Source: Castanea sativa (lineage: Eukaryota > Streptophyta > Magnoliopsida > Fagales > Fagaceae). Taken from it: a DNA stretch of 64,000 nt. The stretch is from the NCBI RefSeq assembly GCF_040712315.1, contig NC_134018.1, positions 10,870,835 to 10,934,834 on the forward strand, written 5' to 3'. A program made the translations under genes and the position numbers. Positions 12,091-24,700 of this stretch are shown here, one piece after another. The number at the start of each line of letters is the position of its first letter. Positions within the stretch are counted from its first letter, which is position 1. Under the pieces are notes generated by a model. That model worked only from the letters and a program-made list of their open reading frames with translations. It did not search any database and was not told the origin of the DNA.

Positions 12091-12261
12091 ATCCAATTGT
12101 TGATTTGTTAAAATTCACCTCTAATGAAAAGATATTGAGTAAGGTTTTTTTTTTTTTTTCTATAATCAATTTTGTAACTAAACTTTGTTCGGTATATATT
12201 TGATATTATCAAAAAATTAGAAGAATAAATCAATAAAAAAATGGTGATGTGGCTGAAGATT

Positions 12262-12425
12262 TAGTCCACTTTGTTCCATTCGGTTCATTTCGGTTTATTT
12301 AGTCCATTCGGTCTAATTTGGTCCACTTCAGTTTATTTCAGTCCCCTTTAATCCATTTTGGCCCATTCGGTCCACTTTAGTCCATTTCAGTCCACTTTGA
12401 TCCATTTCAGACTTTCAGTGCACTT
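12262..12425. repeat. Degenerate GTCCATTTCGG-type tandem array
   Basis: About fourteen imperfect units of roughly 10-12 bp follow one another, built on GTCCATTTCGG/GTCCACTTTAG/TCCATTTCAG. Unit length and sequence vary, so it is an old minisatellite. No coding potential. Confidence 0.8.
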
Positions 12426-12429
12426 ACTC

Positions 12430-13436
12430 GAGGATAAGAAAAGATGGGAAAAGATTGGTTTTGGTTGAAAGTACCTATTTCAAATCTAAATTTATTAAAA
12501 AATATAGATGGAAAAAAGTACTATTATTATTTTTAATTGTTTAGTTTAAAGATTTGAGATATTATCTTTCTTAATGTTCTTTTTTTTTCCTCCTTAGCTA
12601 ATGGAGTATTAAGTATTTTAGTTTTTGAGTGAATGACACAATTTCAGTGTTTTGATATGATATAGGTTGAATTTGAAGACCAACTTTTAAGGTAGATAGA
12701 AATTAGAAGATTGATATAAATATAGTTCTTTTAAACTTTTAAATGATTCACCTAAGCATATGAATGTTTTTTTTTTTGTTGACATGTGAGACTCATTTAG
12801 CAATGTATAACTTATTTAACATACCATTACATAAATTCTTTTATAAATAAATTTATTGTCCTTTACATTCTTCAAGAAGAATGATCATATATATTATCAT
12901 ACAAGCACTCAAAAAGTTAACATGACAACATAAGGCTAGCTGCACAAAACAAGCTCTTTAGGTTAAAGACTTTGTTGTGGAGTCAGAAGAAGTATAAACT
13001 TTTTCCTGAACAAAAATTAAAAAAAAAAAATACCGACACAAAAAATTGTTGTAACTGTCCTGCGTAGCTTAAAGGGACAAATTACAAGTAACATTGATAA
13101 TTCCAGATGGATTTAAAGAAAGAAAAAGAATCTAACACTAAGAATATTTCTCTTCATCTTCTTGCACTGACGTATATTTTACAACAATTTTAGTAGACAT
13201 TTGGCACACACCATAAAATAATAATAAAAATAATTTAGTTGACATCATATTGCATTGGTAATGTCCGATCGCCATATTTACAACAGAAATCCAAAAGCAT
13301 TTAATTTGGATCTTTCATACCATCATATCAAACCATACAATACAGAGTACAACCAACCGAGCTGGAGCCTGGCGTGATGTCATCAATGTGTATAAAAATT
13401 CCTGAGTGAAAAAAAAAAAAAAAAATTCAGAGACTT
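12430..13436. other. Intergenic DNA 3' of the conserved gene
   Basis: AT-rich with poly-A and poly-T tracts and no recognised gene. The part just below 13436 should hold the 3' UTR of the minus-strand gene; AATAAAA-like signals are present, for example at 13217-13227, but I cannot choose one. Confidence 0.5.
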
Positions 13437-16400
13437 CTAGCAATTCTGTGGTCTGAAGTATTTGGGAGGCATAGATGGACATCTTTCATTCATATGTGCA
13501 TATGGTTCCATGGAATTGTATCCAGGTAACTCCATTCGATACTTCCCTCGAATCTGGCAAAAAGGGAGCTTCACAGTGTCTTCGTCATTGCACCACTTTG
13601 GGAGGCGGCTTGAATTATTCTCGAAAAAGTTGAGCATATAGGCATCTTTTATCTGCATTTGTGAATAAAATAAATAATTACACATTGAACATGTAAACTA
13701 CCAAGGAAGAGTTTACCTGCATATCACCTATAAAGATCATGTCTTGAATGGACATCCACGTTATCTAAAACAATCTAATTCCCTTTATAGTATTCTTGAG
13801 GAAAGTAAAGGGTGTCAGTGGTCATCTACCATGGCCATAAGATATCCTCAAACCTTACAAGTTAGAACCACACAACTCTCATCATTCAATTTATACTACA
13901 TTTTCTTTGTTAAATATCACATACTGATAATCCAAAATACTGGGTTTGCAAATAGTGACATCTTACTCTAGAATAGATGATCTCGGTGGACTCACCGTAA
14001 ACTCTGTGACTTCAATAGAGCTAGCAATTGGATCAAAGAGTCCTGCCTCCTTGTACATTTCAAGAATGAAAGCAACACACGATGTTGACTTCCCATCATT
14101 GTATAGCCAATCATCCTGTTCGGGAATAGTCAGCAACTCATCAAAAGATGACCCACGCTTTTCAACTTCTACGAGAACTTCAGGAAGACTAAGGTTCTGC
14201 ACGAAACATGAGATACATCAGATAATCAAAGACCCCCTTTTTGTGAGTAACAAAATAAAATGCTCTTGATCAATTGCTTGACTTCCAATGAAACAAAAAG
14301 AGGAAAGAAAATTTCAGAGAACTGTCTGCTTATAATCTTCCCCTCATACATGATGGCAACTAGGGTATAGGCAAGGCCATAACAGGTGTGACAAACTACC
14401 AGAAAAGTGCTTTAATAGCGTTAGAGCCCATTTAGAATAAATTGCCAAACACTGGGCAATCTTGCAAAAGAGGTTTAAGGGGGTGCTGCTTCAAATTTGA
14501 AGGTTTTAGGAAAAATATCTACAGTTCATTGTTCATACTTTATAAATCCAAAACTAAAGCAATATTCATTGTAAATTGCCAAACACTCAAAACCCTAGAG
14601 TTTTTCATTTAAAGCTCCATATTGCTAAAGTTCTATTACTAGCTCTACAGTTAAAACTTAACTTCCTACAACAATGCCAAACATGTACATATTATCTATG
14701 TTTGATCCTAGAAATACAAGGTATGACCAAGGAGGTCAAGTTAACAAACGCTCCATAAAGTGTATATGACAAAGTTTGTCTTTTCAGACCATTTGAATGC
14801 AATTCATTCATCTCTTCGAGGAACCAAAACTACATAGTTTTTCATCTTTTACATTAATAAAAATTAATGAATAAATAAATAAAAATCCCTGCTTCAAACT
14901 ATGCTTCAATGAGCTAACCTAACAAGAACAATATTGAAAGTAGAGGGATAGTTGTTATAATACCTGACTTCCAAGTCGTTTGTTTAAGGCTTCATTCCAC
15001 ATATTAGCAGCATATGCAGGCTGTATTTGATTCCAAACAGTCATAACTGAAGCAACCTATAGAATCACAGTTTTTTTAACGGTCAGAACCAATAATATAC
15101 GCAAACTCTTAGATTGGTGTGTTGCCGCGATAAGCACACACACCCGCAAAACACGAGGGAAGAGAGTATAAGAGGACAGAACAGATTTATCTGTATCATT
15201 CATCTGATTGATAGAAGTTGCTAAGACTACCAGAAAGGGGTATAATAAATTCTGAACTTTGTTCTTTTCTAGATTGGTTACCTTGCTGTAGGCTGTAGCA
15301 AAGGGGAATGGCGATGCTTTGAATTACATCAATCAATCACAATCCCATTAAAAGATATTCAACTTCTAACAGAATTCTAAAATTCACAAAGCCTAGTCTT
15401 GCTAGCTTTCTAAGCACTTGCTAAGTTTCTTACTAACCAAAATCATGACCAGTTCTGGCTCTTTGTTTAATTGATTGATAAGCACACACACACAATGGAT
15501 CTTAAACTAATGATCCCACTCTCCACCTTACTCATAAAAAGGGAGGAAGTGCCATTAGAACTAGAGCTCATTGGCAGTTCTGACTTTTTGTTGACGTGAT
15601 ATCCTTAGTATCAAGGCAACTTCCAAAACAATTTCCATTTTCAGGACTTAAATTTAATGTTGGCAACTCAAAAGCAATAAAAGGATGGGAGTTGCATAAA
15701 AAGAAAAGAAAAGAAAAGTTATAGCATCCACTAATACTGCAAACTTTAAATTGAAAATCAAATATTAAAATATACATACCAGATGAGCATCCAAGGGAGG
15801 TGGATAGTTCCCATCAATAGTGTCTATCCAACTAAATATCATATTATGATAACCATAAGGTTTCCCATCCATGCTCCGTGCATACTCCCACGCAGCAGTC
15901 TCATTAAACTTCGCTCTTATTTCAGGATGCAATGGAAGCAGTGCAATTTGGGGATTGGAATCATCTTTATTCAGCTCAAAGTCCCACCACTCTTCCCATG
16001 GTAATATAGCAATTATATCTTCTCCCTACAAAAAAAAAAAGAAAAAAGAGCCAAAACACTTGCAGATTAAATCATGGTTACATAGGAAAGTAGCCCAAAC
16101 CCCTAACTAAAATTAAGATTGCAATTGTTTGAGGTAGGGAGGGTGGGAATCGCTAATTCTATAAGATATGTAACTTCATTTATCCACCAAAGCTAAGCTA
16201 TGTACAAGAAGACAGTATATGCATGTTGATTGATTAAAAAAACCATAAAGAATAAGTTCACTTTTTTTTTTTTTTTTTTTAAATGAGGGACTTCAAAACT
16301 AGATGAAAAATTAATGGTTACAGTCTTACCTTTTCATTTTCATGCCCTGATTCACCAACCCATAACTTTCCTTCAGAGTCCTTTAAGCAAACTGCAGTAT

Positions 16401-19400
16401 GACCAGCATATGATCCACTGACCCACTTCTCCAAAGTCTCAAAACCACCCCATCGGCCACGAATTTTGGATATTGCAAGGAAGTCTCCAGAGTGAATATC
16501 ATCAACACTGATGTTTGTTACCCAGGGTTGAGGGCGCTGTACAAAAGAAGCTCCCATGTGCTTCTCGAGAAACCCTAGATTAGAGTTCTCGCCCCATCCA
16601 GTATTTGTAAATAAGGGGAAGACATCCCATAATGCTTGAAGAGTTCCCAGCATCCCCGCTTGCATCAGGAAAATTGAAACTCCCTTGTTTTTCACCTGAT
16701 TCAATAGAAAGTAAAGACCACATCTAACATAATAATCATCCTTAAAAAAAAAATAGAACATGTAGTGAGTCTTCAAAAACCGAAAGTGGCAACTTACATA
16801 TTCGAACTCAGCTTTTCCTGTCCACTCTTTAAAGTCAAATGTATGCTCCCGAGATAGAAAATAGTAATCCCATGTCACACGGTATGGAGTTGCAAAGACA
16901 TAAAGATCCATGCATGTCCAACTATGAGCTTCACTAACCTGACAGCATACAGGTAACTCTTAAGAATTATTCTTTCGTAACCTAGAAAAAAAAAATCTAC
17001 CATGTTCAAATACAACACTCCATAACATAATCATGAGACATTCAGCAAACCAGCAGCATCAAAGCTAAGCCTATGAAACAAGATCTAGATTATTCAATAG
17101 GGTCAATAACACATGGCAGGAACTAAAGCCACAACACAGAGATGAAACTTCCAAGAAATCTCAATAATAAAATGATGGATTTCAGTTCCTTCAAACCCAA
17201 TGGCAAGCACAAAAATCCTCAAAGCATCCAAGAAACCAGATATAAGAATAAAATTTCAAACAAAAAAGGACAGAATAAAACCATGAGAGAAGGACCCTAA
17301 TCCACAGACAAGCCATCAAAGGAAAACCTGAAAGATTCAAATTTGTACAGCAAAGTTCATTAACTTGATACTAAAAAAAATCAATTATCCTGTATACAAA
17401 TAAAATCAACAAGAAGAATGGTAATGAGGAATTTTATCCTGAAATCTCCAACCAAATATTGGAAAAAAAAACAAAACAAAACTGTACAGGCTCATATACA
17501 CAAAGACCTGAACAATCTCCAACATAAACCAACTAATTGGAAAAATAGACCTGTACAATCTTCAACAAGAAGGAAAGTTATATGTTGCACCTTACAATTG
17601 ACAGAATCACCACATAAAAGGGAAACAAAAATGATTTATTTTGAGGGAAAACTAAACCTCCAAGTTTGACTAGTTAACAATTTGTGACTTGGGAAATCAT
17701 GGCTAATCTTTATTCATTGTCCACATCTGAATTTATGCAAAAGTAACATCCAATTAGATAATTATAAACACTAACTTCTATAATCTATCATTAAAACTAA
17801 TCATAACTCATCTAACTCAAACTAACTTAGAATCAACAATAACAAATTACAAATAATATTCATCTAATATTAATAATATAAGACAGATAACTGGAAGTAA
17901 CACCAAATAACAAAATCACAAAGAAAGCTAGTACCCCAAAATTGAAGAAAAGTAGGTATGTTTTTTTACCACAAGCCCTCAAACATTCAATGAATAGAAA
18001 AGAACTCAGGAACATTAATATAATCTGATGCTGCAACATTCTTTATTCTCAATTAACCTTGGAACATAAACCAACTAATTGAGGTATAAAACAAGGCATT
18101 AAATATCTTCCATGTCACAATCAAGATAGTGCATATAGAGAACAAAGTAAGAATAGTTTCAACTCCAAAGATGAAATCTCAACCCCTTCAAAGGCGTGCT
18201 TATTCCTCTCTATCAAGATAGTGCACATAACACAGAGGAATGGCCCTCCATACATCAACAAAGCGATGTCTCCCAAAACCTTGTCCAGTAGGCCAACAAA
18301 TTCATTGTCTTCTCAGGCATTATCCACTGAATCCCAAACAGACAGAACACCATAGACCATATATCAGTCGCATAAGCACAGTAAAGTAGTAGACGATCTG
18401 TAGTCTCCCCACTGTTCTTGCACATACAGCATCAATCAACAATACAGATACCACACTTGCGGAGATTATCCATGGTGAGTTTTTCTCTCAAGCTGCTGTC
18501 CAAGTAAAAAATAACAAAAGGAACCGTAGTAGGGGTCTTAAGCTTCTAGATACTTTTCCACTAGAAGAATAGAGTCAATTGGGTAACAAGGACCTAATAG
18601 AGTGACTTAACCTTGAAGCTGCCACCCCTAGTCAGGATACATCGCTTGCAATCTTCAGCATCCCTAATTCCCAATTGCTTTTGACAGAATAGAGAAGATT
18701 GAAAAATTCCTGTAAGTGCCCCATCTCCTAATTATGTAAAGCCCTAATAAACAATAAATCCTAATGTAGGACTTCATTATGCCAACTCAATAGTCAGCCA
18801 TCATATCAAGGCCTCTTTGATTCAGGCAATACAAAACATTGCTGGAATAGCTTCCAATAGGGTCACCTCCCCCACACCAAACATCCCACAAAAAAGAAGG
18901 AACATAATAGCCATTGCCCACCTCAAACATGATAAAACTAATGAATCTCCCCCACCCATTTCATTCCCATGTTTTGTGGCAACTATAATCCTCCATAAAG
19001 TATCTGTTGCTATCACATAACGCCATCCCTAACAATGCATGATTAAAGCGGACTAAACCTATAATACCCAAACCATTAGATCGAATCAGCTCACAATAGG
19101 TTTTCCAATTACTAAACAAAGTAACTCTCACAAAAGGTCAACCCCAGACTAGCATTAAAACTCTACAACTACAATATGATCTGATATTGCAGTATTCCTT
19201 ATTCTAAATTCAACCTTGGAACATAAACCAACTAATTGAGGCATAAAACAAAGCATTAAGTATCTTTGAAACCAAAAAACCTCAGAATTACCTTTCAAAG
19301 TAACAATCACAAAAGCTCAACCCAAGACCAACAACAAAGTTTTCCAATTACAATATCCAGAATCCTAGATACCAAAGATTCCAAGCTCCATGAAAGCCAA

Positions 19401-20506
19401 CTAAATTCAAAGAAACCATGCAAAATAAACCGATATCGAGTTCATCCCAGACCTCAACCAACAAATTCAGCTTCTTCATCTTCTTCTTTATGAATAACCA
19501 GCAATGAAATTTTAGAATTACAGAAAATCATTTGTTTCAAAAAAACTAATCAGTTGGGGAAAAGGTGGATTTAATCACTTGTCCCCCAACCACACCCTTC
19601 ACCTTTCTTTTACAAGTGAAAGAAGTGCTACTTGAGCTAGAGCTCATTGGCAACACACATATCCATTATTCTAACATACAAATCCAATACTCAGATACCC
19701 AAAACTCCAAATTTCACCAAAACCAAATCAACTCAAACAAAATAAGCAAAACAAGCCCAAACAACTAAGCTCAATTCCAGACACCACCAAAATCCAAGTA
19801 AAATGAGCATGTACCCACTACTCCAAATTCCATTAACACAAAACAAGAACTCAAGATACCCAAAACTCCAAAACCCACCAAATCAACTAAATAGAACAAA
19901 AAACAGAACAAACCCATCAAAATTTAAAATGTAAAAGTAAATTTCGATTTGTAGACATTGATATAAAGGGTCCCACGATTCAATCTTGCAATGAAGTTCA
20001 ACAAATCTAATACCCAGATACCCAATACTCCAAATTACAACAAAACCAACTAAACTCAAACAAAACAAGCAAATCAAACTCATAAAACTAAGTTCAAATT
20101 CCAGACACCACCAAGTTCAACCACAAGACACACCCAAAAGACACAAGAAAACCATACAAAAAGAATAAACTTTGACATTGCAGACCTTGATGTGAAGGGT
20201 GCCACCACCAAATTCAGAGCCAGTCTTGTTGTGGAACTCCATCCAAGCCGTGTTGTTGTAAAAGCAAGCGCCTTTCCACTCGAGAGTTTGGTTTACGGAG
20301 AAGTCAGAGGCAGCGCCCACGAAAGTGGGCAGAAGGTCCACTGCGCTGTGGAGCGAGTTGAGGATAGGCCATGACACATGTCTTGGCAACAAAGGCAGAA
20401 CATCCTTTGGGCGAAACGGCAATTTCACCCCATGTGGGAGTGCAGGGAAGACAGAAAACACTATGATGATGTTGATGAACAAGAAGATGGAAAGCGAAGA
20501 AGCCAT
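13437..20506 (-). CDS. Secreted protein of unknown function, candidate permuted papain-like hydrolase
   Basis: Seven exons on the minus strand: 20506-20186, 16938-16798, 16695-16330, 16025-15780, 15056-14964, 14196-13996 and 13652-13437. All introns are GT..AG and phase 0. The product is about 527 aa. Residues 1-24 form a signal peptide ([19 protein letters not shown]). NQT, NNT and NKT near the end of exon 1 are candidate N-glycosylation sites, so it probably enters the secretory pathway. I recognise it as a conserved plant protein without a firm function. Residues around 221-276 ([30 protein letters not shown]) and 425-441 ([17 protein letters not shown]) resemble the His-first, Cys-later layout of permuted NlpC/P60 (YiiX-like) enzymes, suggesting His253 and Cys429 as a pair. 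That is inference. An in-frame ATG lies 24 bases upstream (20530); I chose 20506 because the signal peptide begins there. Confidence 0.88.
16939..20185 (-). other. Large first intron with repeat insertions
   Basis: This 3.2-kb intron separates the signal-peptide exon from the rest of the conserved gene. It holds a LINE remnant (18180-18660, same strand as the gene) and a pair of direct repeats containing GAACATAAACCAACTAATTG at about 18060 and 19218; a shorter copy sits at 17520. The rest is AT-rich with many CCAAAA-type short motifs. No second gene is visible. Confidence 0.75.
18180..18660 (-). mobile_element. LINE (L1-type) 3' end remnant in intron 1
   Basis: Minus-strand translation shows, in order, [21 protein letters not shown], a zinc-ribbon-like [18 protein letters not shown], and [18 protein letters not shown]. 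These are the hallmarks of the zinc-binding region at the C-terminus of plant L1-type reverse transcriptases. Stops and frame changes interrupt it. It has the same orientation as the host gene but is intronic. Confidence 0.8.
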
Positions 20507-20530
20507 AGCTTCGCTGCTCCGTGTGTGCAT

Positions 20531-21780
20531 GTGACAAAGGGAGAGATGTATATTGTGGCAACTATAAAGTATAATAACGGGGAATATGCTTTTCTTGTTT
20601 TTTTAAAGAGAGAAAGAGAGGGTTGTTGTGGAACGTGGAGTGAAGGAATATTTTTTTTTGTTTTTTGTTTTGTGAATCCGTGGAGTGAAGGAATTGAATT
20701 CTTTACATTACATTTACATGTTGCTGTCTCTAATATCGTCTTTTTCTTTTTCTTTTCTTTTTTGCTGAATGTTCCTCCTATCTTTACTATCTTTCCATTA
20801 AAGTTGTATTTTGCAGATTTGTGTTTTCAGTTTCATTTTCATTTCCATGATTGGTATATATATTTTCACTGTTTTGGTGATTGATATATATTCAAGATTC
20901 TTGGACGCATGGTAACAAAATCCAAAGTTTACTTATAACCAAGTCGTACCCTTTTTTCTGTTTTTGTTTTTTCAGAAAATTTTGTATTTGTTGATTTTGT
21001 TTTTAATTTTTTTCCCCTCAAATTTTGAATTATTCTAATCACCTGCCTAGTATTGATTTTGTTTTGTCCGGCCATTTTTGTTAAACTTGTAAATAATATT
21101 TATAGACACTGAATATTTATAATATGAGATATCAAATTATGATTGATATAACATTGTTCTCACTATTTACCATTATATTGTTTTTATTGTACACCAAACA
21201 AAACATGTTAGCTCAAAAATTGTGAAAAAAAAGTACTATTTAAAACACCATTAGATTTATTCTAAATTTATTCCATATGATGCTAACTTTTTTAGCATAC
21301 CATGGTAATAATTCATCGCCCATCTATATAACTTTTAATTTTTATTACAAATTGTTATAATTATCATAATTATATATTTAATAAATTTGTTATAAATTTT
21401 TGAATATACAAATACAATCATAATAAATAAATAAATATTAAGAATTATTATGTCCATGAAAAAAAATACTTATTAAGAATTATTATAATTATATATCATA
21501 ATTAATACCTTGATTATCAAATTTCATATTTTATATTTTATGTACAAACACAATCAAAATGAATGTCTATTTTTTCTCCAAAAAAATTGAATATGTGTTA
21601 ATAACTATCATAATTATCAAGTTTCATATTTATATACAAAATAAACGAGAGAGAAAATCATTTTTGGACAGAGTTAGAAGTTGAGTTTGGGAGGATTTTT
21701 GGTCTTTTTAATTTTTATTAATTGTGTAACTAATCAAATTAAAACACATGCCACAAAATAATTTCTCCTATTTTATAGGG
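20531..21780. other. Upstream region of the conserved gene
   Basis: This contains the presumed promoter and 5' UTR of the minus-strand gene. A minus-strand ACTTTATAG at about 20558-20566 is a weak TATA candidate. Beyond 20.9 kb it is very AT-rich with no gene. The 168-codon plus-strand ORF at 20378-20884 is antisense to exon 1 and low in complexity. Confidence 0.45.
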
Positions 21781-24700
21781 GTTGATGCATACTTTGGAAA
21801 GAAAGCCTAATAGCAAAAAGAAGCCCAACAATATAGAAGGGAATAAGGAAGAAGAATTAGTAAAGTGAGAAGAAGACCTTTAAGCCCGAATGGTAAGAAT
21901 AATGGTCCACGATAAAATAGTAAAAAATGCTCCAAAGAAAGCAAATGGGCCCAATAGAGCCCAAAGAAGGAAGTAGTAAGCCCATGAGAATTATAAGAAA
22001 TGGAAAGCAAGCAAAAATAGGCTGGAAAAGCCCAAAGAAAGGAATTAGTAAATGGGGTTGGCACAAAGGCCAATAAACCTCAAAAGTAAAGGATGTGGTA
22101 ACTAGGCCGAGGAAGCCTAAAAGATATAACAAAAGCCCATGGGAACGTAAGAATGGAATGGGCCAAGGATGCCCAAAGAAATAAAGCGGGTGAGGATGCC
22201 CAGGGGAATGAAATGGGCCAAGAAAGCCCAAAATGGAATGAGAATTAACCTAACAGAAACACTGGACAACATGAATTGAATAAGAAAAAAGCACATTGTA
22301 GGCCCAAAAGAGGCCTAGCAAGCACAAGTCAAGTGGTAACATGGCAAAAGCAACGAAATGGCGTGGCAGGAGCGCTAGCCGACCCACAAACCAAAAGTAA
22401 AGAGAGATAGGGGCTGAACTGAAGGAAGAATGGCCCATACTCAAGCAAGACCCAACCTAAAGAAGAAACGAAGTGCAAAGAATAAAAACCCAGTAACTCA
22501 TCCACACCACAAGAGGTTAAGAATGAACATCAAAACGTGCATCAAAGACTAGACAAGCCCCTAGGCAATGGCAAACACATGAACAGGAAATAGGCCATGG
22601 ACTCATATGAAAGTGGAGCACGCACAAGGCTTAAGCACCACCCACTTATACCTAGCCAACACAAGGACAGTGGGTCATAAGTTAGGGGCAAAATAGGATA
22701 TGGTTTGGCGGTGGAGAGAAGGAGGAAGTCTATTCTTGGATTCCATCTCAAGCTATTTTGGGGGAAATTTCTTGCTAGGATGACATACCACCCAAAAGAG
22801 GGAAAGATAAGCTGGAATCATTAGGTGCATGCCATAGGAGTTAGTAAGAGAGAATACCCAACCTTTATCCGAATGGGAATGCCACGGAGAGCAAGAAAAC
22901 AAAATAAAACTCTTTTGTTTAGGAATGGAACGTGGCACGACCAGCACAAGGTAGTGGTGATAGCTAGGTAGCCAACAGACCAGTGAGTGGTCTAGGAAGG
23001 ACACCCACACCAGACAAAAAGTAGTTGAGGGGTAAAACAGTTGTTGAGGGCCAAAATTTCACAAGAAAGCTCATTTCATGAAAAGTAAAGAAAGACCATG
23101 GGCCTTAACAAAAGAAGGCCCAATTCATGAAACTAAGAAGGACCATGAAGGCCCAAAATCCCAAAAAGAAGAAAAAAAGAAAGAAAAGAAATAATAGTAA
23201 TAATAAAAGAAAAAAAGGAAAAGAGGATCTCGAACAAGGATCCTGGCCAGAGGACATGCAGCAAGGATCTCGGTCAGGCCAAAGGATATGCAGCAAGAAA
23301 AATCAACATCAAGGCCCTATGTATGTTCAGATTTCCAACAAAGAACAAGCCATTAAAAATCCAGCAAAAAAACCAGGTATTATCTTTATAACCCATGGTC
23401 CAAGCCCGTGGGATCCCGAGTGGATAGTAAGGGAGGAATGGTTTGGTCGGTAGGGGAGTAATTTCTGGTTCATATATTTTCTTGGAATGCATGAACTAAT
23501 GGAAAACTCAGTTCCCCCATGTGCATGACCTCCCCACAATTTCCCCTCAATTGTCATTTTCAACAAAGCTGTCACAGTACACCAAGTAGCCCACCCATTC
23601 TATTTAACTTTCCAAGAAGGAATCTTGCATTTATAGCTAAAGTCAAATGCCCATTTTGAGTTATAATTGCCTAAATAAGATAAACCTCTGCCCAATGCAC
23701 CTTTTCAGGTCACAGAGGACGTAGTTTTACTAGCAGACCTGGCACGTCCTCCCCTAGAGTCCCATACCAAGTTTGCTATGTCATTTTCAACAAAGCTGTG
23801 ATAATATGCTGAGCAGCCCACCCATTCCTTTGACTTTCCTAGAAGGAATCTTGCATTTATAACTAAAGCCAAATGCCCATTTTGAGTTATAATTACCTAA
23901 ATAAGCTAAACCTCTGCCCAATGCACATTTTCAAGTCACAGAGGATGTAGTTTTACCTAGAAAACCTGGCACGTCCTCTCCCGGGGTCTCAGACCAGATC
24001 TGCTATAAAAAGAACACAACGTATAGCAGAAAAATGGGTATTCAGGGGAAAAGTTTAGAGGTTTAAAACACATATTCTTAGAGCTTTAAAAACCCAGCAA
24101 GGAAGAGAAAGAAGAAAACAAAAGAGAGAGCTAAGGAGTAGGAATTTGTCCCATTTCCTTGATATTATTTGAAATGTCACTTAGCGTCCAAAGAAATATA
24201 AGTCAAAAACATGCACACATCAGATATTACTCTTTCCCACAAAAATCCTCCTCACCTAATTATCTTGGATGGCAATGCCCAAGCAAAGCCACTTGGACTT
24301 GAGTTCCAAATCCCACAAGTTTTGTGCAAAAGCATTAAGTCTGTGAGAATTGGGGCCAAGATTCTTGTGGCTGAATTATTCTCATGAAATTCATTTACAT
24401 ATATGTATATTTATTAAAATGTATTATCATAATCTAAAAAACTAACAATTGTTTGAAGATATGTGTATTGTGTAGTGTATTCTTATGCAGGACCTATGAA
24501 GGTAAAGAGAAAGGAAAAATACTCCATTGCATAACAAGAAGGAAATCAGACAGAATCATTAAGAAAAAGCTCTGTAAAATTCAAAGAAAACAAGGGAATA
24601 TCTTCTGGTATCCCAGAAACAGCCACTATAGTACATGCTTGGATTCAAAAGAATTCAAACTTTGCAAGTCTTAGAGGCTTAAATAGTCATCTAAGTCTGT

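Noticed and set aside
20378..20884. 168-codon plus-strand open frame
   Set aside because: It lies antisense to exon 1 and the upstream region of the conserved gene and ends in low-complexity phenylalanine-rich text; no domain.
21807..23575. Several 60-120-codon minus-strand frames
   Set aside because: They are leucine/phenylalanine-rich translations of a purine-rich non-coding block, overlap one another in different frames and have no domain.
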